From NCBI GenBank assembly GCA_016218905.1, contig JACRCS010000548.1:1-5467 (forward strand): a stretch of 5,467 nucleotides of DNA. Direction: 5' to 3'. Below, in pieces: positions 1 to 5,467 of this stretch (its first letter is position 1; each line of letters opens with the position of its first letter). The notes beneath the pieces were generated by a model. That model was not told where the DNA came from. It saw only the letters and a list, made by a program, of their open reading frames with translations, and searched no databases. Source of the DNA: Deltaproteobacteria bacterium. GTDB taxonomy: Bacteria > Desulfobacterota_C > Deferrisomatia > Deferrisomatales > JACRMM01. The position numbers and the translations under genes are program-made.

Positions 1-51
1 GTCGTTTATTCTAATAGGATGGGTTGGAGCAGATTCCATACCATCCACACG

Positions 52-86
52 GTGGGGGCTGACTCTTGGTGGCCCCTCCCACTTTT
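52..86 (+). terminator. Possible intrinsic terminator of an off-window gene
   Basis: GTGGGGG (52-58) can pair with CCTCCCAC (75-82) through one G-U pair, or the inner GGGGC (55-59) with GCCCC (72-76). The stem is followed directly by TTTT (83-86). About 35 bp upstream, the codons TAA-TAG at 12-17 could be the tandem stop of a gene entering from the left, in the frame that begins at base 3. The stem is imperfect, the T run is short, and the upstream gene cannot be seen, so this stays a weak call. Confidence 0.3.
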
Positions 87-216
87 CATGCCCTATGCAC
101 GCTTCCACATCATAAACTCCGGTAGATGGCAATCCACTCACCAACCTGGGTATTGTGTCTTTGGACAAATAGGGTACGAGCACCGAAGGGGCTACACGTT
201 ACCCCCAAACAGGCTT

Positions 217-220
217 GGAG
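217..220 (+). promoter_or_regulatory. Shine-Dalgarno site fixing the start of the exported protein
   Basis: GGAG at 217-220 lies 8 bases before the ATG at 229. The reading frame is open back to base 19, so this site decides the start. The 70 residues upstream are rich in Trp, His and Pro and look untranslated, whereas the ATG at 229 begins a signal-peptide-like sequence. Confidence 0.6.
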
Positions 221-228
221 GCGATGTG

Positions 229-768
229 ATGCGCAGTGTGATACAATGGGCAATCATAGGGGTTGGATGGACTAGAGCTTCTTGGTTGGTTTCGGTCGTG
301 CTGTTTTCATTAAGCTGCCCCGCCCAGGAGTTGCCACATGAAGCTTCTATTCGAAACGAAGGTGTGTCACCCGTTCATCATGTTAGGTTCTTTGAGAGAT
401 CAGCAACTAGTGTAAGTGGACGCGACGAAGTTGGCGGAGTTGATTTTAGGGTAACGCTACCCAAAAACCAAATGGCCTATATCGAGATAGCGCTGCGAAA
501 CAAAGAATTCTGCTTCGAGTTTGAGCTTGCAGCCGATGGTCAATTTGAAGCAAGGAGGGCGAAAGTGACTACGCGCATCGAGACTGAACCAAAGGCAAAG
601 ACGCGAGATGATCAACTGATTCTATCGAGGTTTAAGGAGGCTCTGCTACCTGAACTAAATGCCGATTCGGGCCCCGAGAGATACCTGCGCATTGCAGTAA
701 CTGGCCTAGTAGAAATATTTCCATCAGGCGTTACTTGGGGCGAGTCCGGAGAGATCTTTAGTGACTGA
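229..768 (+). CDS. Predicted exported protein of unknown function
   Basis: The product is 179 residues and I do not recognise its family. Residues 1-33 look like a Sec signal: Arg2, a first hydrophobic patch (residues 6-13), then WLVSVVLFSLSCPAQ, with probable cleavage after the Ala of CPAQ. The Cys in SLSC could suggest a lipoprotein, but the -3 residue is Ser rather than Leu, so the lipobox is poor. The mature part is soluble, with alternating charged and hydrophobic residues (for example MAYIEIALRNKEFCFEFELA), which suggests a small beta-rich domain. No catalytic motif is visible. Its GC content (about 48% over 241-480) is far below that of the genes on the right, so it may have been acquired by transfer. 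It stands alone, with no same-strand gene within 1.1 kb downstream. I am fairly sure it is coding because of the ribosome binding site and signal peptide. Its function is open. Confidence 0.6.
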   Translation: MRSVIQWAIIGVGWTRASWLVSVVLFSLSCPAQELPHEASIRNEGVSPVHHVRFFERSATSVSGRDEVGGVDFRVTLPKNQMAYIEIALRNKEFCFEFELAADGQFEARRAKVTTRIETEPKAKTRDDQLILSRFKEALLPELNADSGPERYLRIAVTGLVEIFPSGVTWGESGEIFSD

Positions 769-785
769 GCGCGGATGCGCAAAGC

Positions 786-807
786 GATGGAAATCTGATG
801 GAAATCT
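786..807. repeat. 11-bp perfect tandem duplication
   Basis: GATGGAAATCT occurs twice back to back, at 786-796 and 797-807, 17 bp after the stop of the exported protein. It looks like a replication-slippage duplication. No function is evident. Confidence 0.75.
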
Positions 808-880
808 CATTTGGTTTGAGATACGCGAGGTAAGAGAAGTGGAGTCCCCTCGCGTTTGTTGGCGGAATCTGTTAGGGGGG

Positions 881-904
881 CTCCTGCCCATTGAAAGGCA
901 GGAG
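881..904. other. Perfect 8-bp stem-loop without T run
   Basis: CTCCTGCC (881-888) and GGCAGGAG (897-904) are exact inverted repeats around an 8-base loop, CATTGAAA. Neither strand has a T run after the stem, so it is not a standard intrinsic terminator. It could be an RNA structure in the trailer of the exported-protein transcript or a protein-binding dyad. The sequence does not decide. Confidence 0.5.
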
Positions 905-1188
905 ATATTGTACGGCCCGACGTCCTCCATCGGAAGCCCCTGTTTTCCCTCCTGCACACCCTGGACGTCGATCTCCCCCAGATGAGCCGATCCCGTCGTG
1001 GCTCCACTGCGGGGTCCCCTGCATCGAGCCAAGATGGCAAGTGGTGCAGCTACCATAAAGAGGGAGCTAGTTGATCCAATCCCTCCCGGGCACAATCCGC
1101 TAGCTTATGCTCCTGCTACAGCGAAACCTATTTTAGGCAAAACCTACTGGAGAGTGCCATTATTGTTGTTATTGGCCCTTTCGTAGAG

Positions 1189-1248
1189 GAGCTTCTGAAA
1201 TGCCGCTTTTTTCGCTTCGGCCGAGCCGAATTGCATGATTTCAGTTGC
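1189..1248. repeat. Palindromic repeat, copy 1
   Basis: The core runs from CTGAAAT (1195-1201) to ATTTCAG (1238-1244). It matches copy 2 at 45 of 50 positions with no gaps, offset by exactly 131 bp. The centre contains TTCGGCCGA, also a dyad. The outer extension of the inverted repeat is degraded relative to copy 2: GCTTCTGAAAT against the complement of ATTTCAGTTGC, with two mismatches. Similarity continues a further 20-25 bp downstream (CCCTTTCGCCC). It resembles a REP-like or MITE-like dispersed element. No coding capacity is seen. Confidence 0.7.
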
Positions 1249-1320
1249 TCCCTTTCGCCCTTCCGAGTCGCTCCAGCCCGGCGTGGGCGGCCAGGACCTT
1301 CTCGGGGCCTCACGCGGACA

Positions 1321-1380
1321 CGTAACTGAAATATCGCTTTTCTCGCTTCGGCCGAGGCGAATTGCAGGATTTCAGTTACG
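1321..1380. repeat. Palindromic repeat, copy 2
   Basis: The ends are perfect 12-bp inverted repeats, CGTAACTGAAAT (1321-1332) and ATTTCAGTTACG (1369-1380). A second, nested dyad sits in the middle: TCGCTTCGG (1343-1351) against CCGAGGCGA (1352-1360), with a single G-U-compatible mismatch. The 60-bp unit could therefore fold as a long hairpin or cruciform. It lies 47 bp before the stop end of the minus-strand enzyme remnant. The perfect outer arms suggest a recent insertion or selection for structure. Copy 1 is more decayed. Confidence 0.75.
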
Positions 1381-1426
1381 TCCCCTTTCGCCCCGTCGAG
1401 ACGCAGCCTCGGGCGATGACCCGCCC

Positions 1427-1564
1427 CTACTCGCTCCCCTTCAGAAACCCGGGGTTCTGGAGCTCGTCCTTGGTCGCGATGACGTCTATCACAGTCGGCC
1501 GGTCGGTCGCCAGCGCCGACGCCACGACCGGCGCGAGCTCTTCGAGCCGCTCGACCCTCCCCCC
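1427..1564 (-). pseudogene. C-terminal remnant of a thiamine-diphosphate-dependent enzyme
   Basis: Read on the minus strand, this gives a 45-residue tail beginning GGRVERLEELAPVVASAL, continuing DRPTVIDVIATKDEL, and ending LKGSE before a TAG stop (1427-1429). In acetolactate-synthase-like enzymes the C-terminal ThDP-binding domain ends this way: a Gly-rich turn, then RVE-x-x-EEL, a helix of Ala/Leu with small residues, then a strand P-x-V-I-D-V. Upstream in this frame no ATG, GTG or TTG precedes the motif before an in-frame TGA at 1637-1639. The ThDP-binding GDG motif and all upstream domains are absent. A C run on the plus strand near 1555-1564 could mark a frameshift. The fragment is best read as what remains of a gene cut down by deletion or insertion. 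The match is from recall of the family pattern only. Confidence 0.5.
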
Positions 1565-1674
1565 TCGGCCGAGACGATCTTCTGCGCCTTCGCCTCTTCT
1601 TCGGGGAGCTTCGGGAGGGGCGGCTCCCAGTCCTGCTCAGACGTCGAGGCCGACGAGGCCGAAGCGGACGCACA

Positions 1675-1692
1675 CCTTGCAAACTTGCAAGG
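1675..1692. promoter_or_regulatory. 18-bp near-perfect palindrome, operator-like
   Basis: CCTTGCAA (1675-1682) and TTGCAAGG (1685-1692) are exact inverted repeats separated by AC. This is the usual shape of a site for a dimeric helix-turn-helix regulator. It lies about 200 bp before the EamA start and is more AT-rich than its surroundings. No regulator gene is in the window, so the link to the transporter is conjecture. Confidence 0.4.
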
Positions 1693-1868
1693 GGGATCTC
1701 CGTCGGTGCCGTCGTGGCCTCCGGCGGGCGGGGAGACGACGTTGGCACCGGCGTTGCATTTCGTCGGTTCATGGTCGCCGTCCCCCTCTTCACGGTCGCC
1801 TCCATGCCTTCCCACCCTCACCCCCCTATCGGGCGAGTGACGGAGGTGGGGGCGCGGTCCGGGGCGCG

Positions 1869-1885
1869 CTCCCGTCCCGCGGGAG
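1869..1885 (+). promoter_or_regulatory. Hairpin covering the EamA ribosome binding site
   Basis: CTCCCG (1869-1874) pairs perfectly with CGGGAG (1880-1885) around a 5-base loop. The right arm overlaps the Shine-Dalgarno GGGAGG (1881-1886), which sits 8 bases before the GTG start at 1895. If formed in the mRNA, it would hide most of the ribosome binding site. In GC-rich leaders such stems also arise by chance. Confidence 0.35.
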
Positions 1886-1894
1886 GGTGACGCG

Positions 1895-2821
1895 GTGGGC
1901 TTCGCCCTTGCGCTCCTGGCCCTGGTGCTCTACTCGGCGAACCTCCTGGTGACCAAGGTCGCCTCCGGGTCCATGGACCTGGACGTCGGGGTGACCGTCG
2001 CCGCCTTCTCCAACGTGGTCGTGGGGGTCGGGTTCTTCGGGCTTCAGGTCGCCTCCGGCCACAGCCCCCTGGCCATCGAGGCCTGGGCGGTCGCGCTCTT
2101 CCTCGTCTCCGGCGTCTTCTCCACCTACCTCGGCCGCTGGTTCTTCTTCGCCACGGTGGCCCGCCTCGGCGCGGCGCGGGCCAGCGCCTTCCAGATCACG
2201 AATCCGCTCTTCACCGTCGTGATCGCATGGATCTTCCTGGGAGAGCGCCTGCGGCTCCTCGACCTCGGCGCCGTGGCGGTGACGCTGACCGGGCTCTACC
2301 TGGTGAGCTACGTGGCGGAACCGGCTGCGGAGTCGAGCCGGGGGAGCGGGTGGAGGCAGGCCCTGGCCGCGGGGCGGAGGACGGTCCTCCACTCCGGAGC
2401 CGTCGTGGCCCTGCTGAGTGCCTCCTCCTACGCCGTCGCCAACGTTCTCCGGGGCGCAGCCGTGCGGCGGTGGAACGAGCCGATCCTGGGCGGAGTATTG
2501 GGCGCGGCAGTGGGAATGGCCGCGCAGGTCCTGGCGACAGCCAAGGGGCGAGACCTCTGGGGCGAGGTCGCGCGGGCGCCCCGCCGCGCGCTCACGCTCT
2601 ACGGCTTGATCGGGCTCATCACGATCTCGGCCCAGGTCTCGATGATCGCGGCCATGTCGACGATCCCCGTGGGGGTGACGAACCTCATCACCATGTCGAC
2701 TCCGATCCTCGTGACTCCCGCGAGCTACTTCCTCCTGAAGAACCAGGAGGGGCTCCGGCCGCGGACCGTGCTGGGGATGGCGATCGTGTTGATCGGTGTG
2801 GGCACCCTCATCCTGAGGTGA
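1895..2821 (+). CDS. EamA-family (DMT superfamily) transporter
   Basis: The product is 308 residues, the usual length for the two-domain EamA family of ten-helix inner-membrane permeases. Members export metabolites such as amino acids, or import small solutes; the substrate here cannot be told. The first EamA repeat spans about residues 3-138 and ends with the typical LGERL (115-119) followed by a helix, DLGAVAVTLTGLYLVS. A basic cytoplasmic linker (about 141-165) leads to the second repeat (about 167-307). That repeat ends with NLITMSTPILVTPASYFLL and a final helix GMAIVLIGVGTLIL. The second repeat has KNQEGLRPR where the first has the Gly-Glu signature, a common asymmetry. The GTG start is chosen because GGGAGG lies 8 bases upstream and the first helix begins at once; the next in-frame Met is residue 27. 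It appears monocistronic and converges on the protease gene. Confidence 0.9.
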   Translation: MGFALALLALVLYSANLLVTKVASGSMDLDVGVTVAAFSNVVVGVGFFGLQVASGHSPLAIEAWAVALFLVSGVFSTYLGRWFFFATVARLGAARASAFQITNPLFTVVIAWIFLGERLRLLDLGAVAVTLTGLYLVSYVAEPAAESSRGSGWRQALAAGRRTVLHSGAVVALLSASSYAVANVLRGAAVRRWNEPILGGVLGAAVGMAAQVLATAKGRDLWGEVARAPRRALTLYGLIGLITISAQVSMIAAMSTIPVGVTNLITMSTPILVTPASYFLLKNQEGLRPRTVLGMAIVLIGVGTLILR

Positions 2822-2844
2822 TCCCGCTCCACGAGCACCTTCAT

Positions 2845-2858
2845 CTGGGCGTGCCCAG
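2845..2858. terminator. Short hairpin between convergent genes
   Basis: CTGGG (2845-2849) and CCCAG (2854-2858) form a perfect stem with a CGTG loop, 24 bp after the transporter stop. No T run follows on either strand, so it is at best a weak or Rho-assisted end. The same gap (2822-2956) has an 8-bp inverted repeat, GGCCGCCC (2881-2888) and GGGCGGCC (2930-2937), with a 41-base loop. Confidence 0.25.
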
Positions 2859-2956
2859 GGGGAGCTGTCGTCGGTTCGTCGGCCGCCCGCATTCTTCCAG
2901 GGTTGCAAGCGAGCTATTCAAATGTGAAAGGGCGGCCCGCTCCCTATGCCTAACCG

Positions 2957-4465
<1,509 letters not shown>

Positions 4466-4502
4466 CGTGGGTCCTTCTTGGGGGGCTGCATGGAAACTAT
4501 AA

Positions 4503-4531
4503 AAATTACCTCAGAGGCCGGGAAGCGTCAA
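4503..4531 (-). promoter_or_regulatory. Possible sigma-70-type promoter for the protease gene
   Basis: On the minus strand TTGACG (4526-4531, five of six matches to the -35 consensus) is followed after exactly 17 bp by TAATTT (4503-4508, a weak -10 that keeps T1, A2 and T6). It overlaps the end of the FRG gene; the local AT-rich patch is unusual in this GC-rich region. Transcription would start near 4496, giving a leader of about 30 bases before the ATG at 4465. This would let the protease be expressed apart from the genes upstream. Confidence 0.35.
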
Positions 4532-5366
4532 TCTCGCCCCCTTCGCGCGTATCGGCCTCTTCGTGCGGCACGTCCCGCGGGCTGTAGTGTCTCTTCAGCC
4601 ACAAGGCGAGTCCGTCGAGCCCGGGAAAGAGCATCCGCTCCGTGATGTTCGCCTGATCGAGTTTGTCGCGGATCTCCCACTTGAGCTCCTTCGGGATGAT
4701 GATCCGCCGGAAGAGCTCGGGGTGGCCGGTCAGCCAGTCGGCGAGGGTGGCCGTGGCGCTCGGCATGATGGAGAAGAGGGCGAACTGGTTGACGATGCGG
4801 GCGTCGATGGACGGCGGCTCGAAGAACATGACGAAGCCGTTCCGCGACGCCTTGTCGAAGTCCTTCAGTGTGGGGACGATCTTCTCCAGCATGTCGATGG
4901 TGAAGGCGTTCGCCTGGGTCTCGGCGAGGAGTTCCTGGAGCCGCTGCGGCAAGAAACGGTGGGCGCGGACGAAGTCCACGTGCCAGATGGCCCCGTCGCG
5001 GTCGAACTTCTCCATCCGCGAGGTGGCGAAGTGCATCGCGATGAAGGGCGAGTAGGTCCAGTCCAGGAGCCGCGTGGGGAGGCCGTGGTGCTGCGCCAGC
5101 GTGAGCCACCGCCAGTCCGAGAGCGCCTCGGGCCCGCCGAGCTGGGCGTACTTCTTGAAGTTCCGGAGTAGGTGGTACTCGATCTGCGGCAGGCTCCCGT
5201 GGAGCCGCATGAGGCTCGTCCGGAGGCGATAGCGCGCGTCGGAAACGCCGCGGAAGGCGAAGTTCGAACGGAAGCGCCGCAGGTCCTCCTGCCACGACTC
5301 GTCGTAGAGCCGCTCGCAGAGCTCCCCCCAGCTCCGGATGACGAGGTCGTTGCACTCGATACCCAC
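4506..5366 (-). CDS. FRG-domain-containing protein
   Basis: The 286-residue protein carries an FRG domain over most of its length. The defining Phe-Arg-Gly is at residues 38-40 (FAFRGVSDARYRLRTSLMR). Next comes the conserved block AQHHGLPTRLLDWTYSPF (91-108), then AMHFA (110-114). Later elements are RIVNQFALFS (190-199), IIIPKELKWEIRDKL (222-236) and the closing LFPGLDGLALWLK (246-258). There is no signal peptide or membrane helix, so it is probably cytoplasmic. The biochemical role of FRG domains is not established to my knowledge; the block of invariant polar residues (Arg39, His93-His94, Arg99, Asp102) suggests a catalytic or ligand pocket, which is inference. The GTG start at 5364-5366 is fixed by GAGGAGG (5374-5380), 7 bases upstream. 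It lies 12 bp after a membrane-protein gene and 40 bp before the protease gene, suggesting one operon. Confidence 0.85.
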   Translation of the reverse strand: MGIECNDLVIRSWGELCERLYDESWQEDLRRFRSNFAFRGVSDARYRLRTSLMRLHGSLPQIEYHLLRNFKKYAQLGGPEALSDWRWLTLAQHHGLPTRLLDWTYSPFIAMHFATSRMEKFDRDGAIWHVDFVRAHRFLPQRLQELLAETQANAFTIDMLEKIVPTLKDFDKASRNGFVMFFEPPSIDARIVNQFALFSIMPSATATLADWLTGHPELFRRIIIPKELKWEIRDKLDQANITERMLFPGLDGLALWLKRHYSPRDVPHEEADTREGGEIDASRPLR

Positions 5367-5378
5367 CGTCCGGCCTCC

Positions 5379-5467
5379 TCAGCGGATCAGGCGCCGGTGC
5401 ATCCGGCCGACTGCCAGCGGGAGGAAGACCGCCGCCAGCGCCACGAGGTACCCGAAGTTGTAGAGGA
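5379..5467 (-). CDS. C-terminal end of a membrane protein, possibly ABC-2-type permease (partial)
   Basis: Only the last 28 full codons are inside the window; the gene enters from the right edge. The translation starts LYNFGYLVALAAVFLPLAVG and ends with a basic tail, RMHRRLIR, before a TGA (5379-5381). A final hydrophobic helix followed by a short Arg-rich cytoplasmic tail is the typical end of an inner-membrane permease. The pattern is common in ABC-2-type transporter permeases, but so short a piece cannot prove the family. Its stop codon overlaps the Shine-Dalgarno of the FRG gene, with 12 bp from stop to start, which points to translational coupling in one operon. Confidence 0.6.
   Translation of the reverse strand, partial: LYNFGYLVALAAVFLPLAVGRMHRRLIR

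Larger units (their letters stand above)
769..1188. other. Gene-poor stretch after the exported protein
   Basis: No convincing gene is present on either strand. Short open frames (761-985 plus, 724-1095 minus, 998-1186 plus) lack ribosome binding sites and give low-complexity, Ser/Pro/Arg-rich translations. The stretch contains a tandem 11-bp duplication (786-807), a weak 6-bp hairpin ATCTCA/TGAGAT (804-822) and a perfect 8-bp hairpin (881-904). Composition alternates between AT-rich and GC-rich patches, ending in an AT-rich patch near 1141-1200 just before the palindromic repeats. Confidence 0.5.
1565..1894. other. Non-coding, GC-rich stretch before the EamA transporter
   Basis: Several long open frames cross this stretch on both strands, as expected at this GC content, but all give Arg/Pro/Ser-rich low-complexity translations without homologous-looking motifs. 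It may hold further decayed parts of the thiamine-diphosphate enzyme, but I could not recover any. It contains the palindrome at 1675-1692 and the leader hairpin at 1869-1885. Confidence 0.45.

Noticed and set aside
19..228. In-frame extension of the exported protein to an ATG at 19
   Set aside because: The added 70 residues are Trp/His/Pro-rich without any domain character, no ribosome binding site precedes 19, and a signal peptide plus good Shine-Dalgarno favour the ATG at 229. A possible terminator hairpin also lies inside the extension.
881..904. Intrinsic terminator
   Set aside because: The stem is perfect but no T run follows on either strand.
1189..1380. CRISPR array
   Set aside because: Only two repeats, each a long internal palindrome of 50-60 bp with an interval longer than usual spacers, and no cas genes nearby.
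1128..1840. Long open frames on both strands (1128-1805 minus, 1235-1840 plus, 1362-1952 plus, 1489-1821 minus)
   Set aside because: They run across the palindromic repeats or overlap each other, give Arg/Pro/Ser low-complexity proteins and lack credible start sites. At this GC content such frames are expected by chance.
1826..2908. 360-residue minus-strand open frame opposite the EamA gene
   Set aside because: Its Asp/Gly/His/Arg-rich translation mirrors the codon bias of the real gene on the other strand and has no recognisable motif.
4563..5171. Plus-strand open frames opposite the FRG gene (4563-5171, 4663-5055)
   Set aside because: They lie entirely within the FRG gene on the other strand, whose motifs are clear, and they have no ribosome binding site or recognisable domains.

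Overview
The window is high-GC bacterial DNA (about 70% GC in the right two thirds by a rough line count). It probably comes from a Gram-negative organism, because it carries an HtrA/Deg protease with a lipoprotein signal and a secreted protein. The style of the protease and permease would fit Methylomirabilota/Rokubacteria or a deltaproteobacterial lineage. That is an impression, since nothing here is taxonomically diagnostic.

Left part (1-1190) is compositionally different: about 48% GC over the part of the CDS I counted (241-480). A possible terminator (52-86) follows possible tandem stop codons of an off-window gene. It is followed by one unrecognised exported protein with a strong ribosome binding site (229-768). 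After that comes a gene-poor stretch with an 11-bp tandem duplication and an 8-bp perfect hairpin.

Middle part (1190-1895) has no intact gene. It begins with two copies, 131 bp apart, of a palindromic repeat about 50-60 bp long, one of them with a perfect 12-bp outer inverted repeat. These sit where the composition changes. Next to them, on the minus strand, is a 45-codon open segment that reads like the C-terminal tail of a thiamine-diphosphate-dependent enzyme (acetolactate-synthase type) with its body missing, so it is probably a gene remnant. An 18-bp near-perfect palindrome and a hairpin covering a ribosome binding site lie before the next gene.

Right part (1895-5467) carries a plus-strand EamA/DMT transporter that converges on a minus-strand, apparently co-transcribed set. 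Read from right to left, that set is the C-terminal end of a membrane protein (possibly an ABC-2-type permease), an FRG-domain protein, and a lipid-anchored HtrA/DegP serine protease with two PDZ domains. The gaps are 12 and 40 bp and every complete gene has a good Shine-Dalgarno. A possible internal promoter would let the protease be expressed separately.

I see no convincing new multi-gene system. The observations most worth following are the palindromic repeat pair at the composition boundary, the decayed thiamine-diphosphate enzyme beside it, and the FRG protein inside an envelope-type operon.
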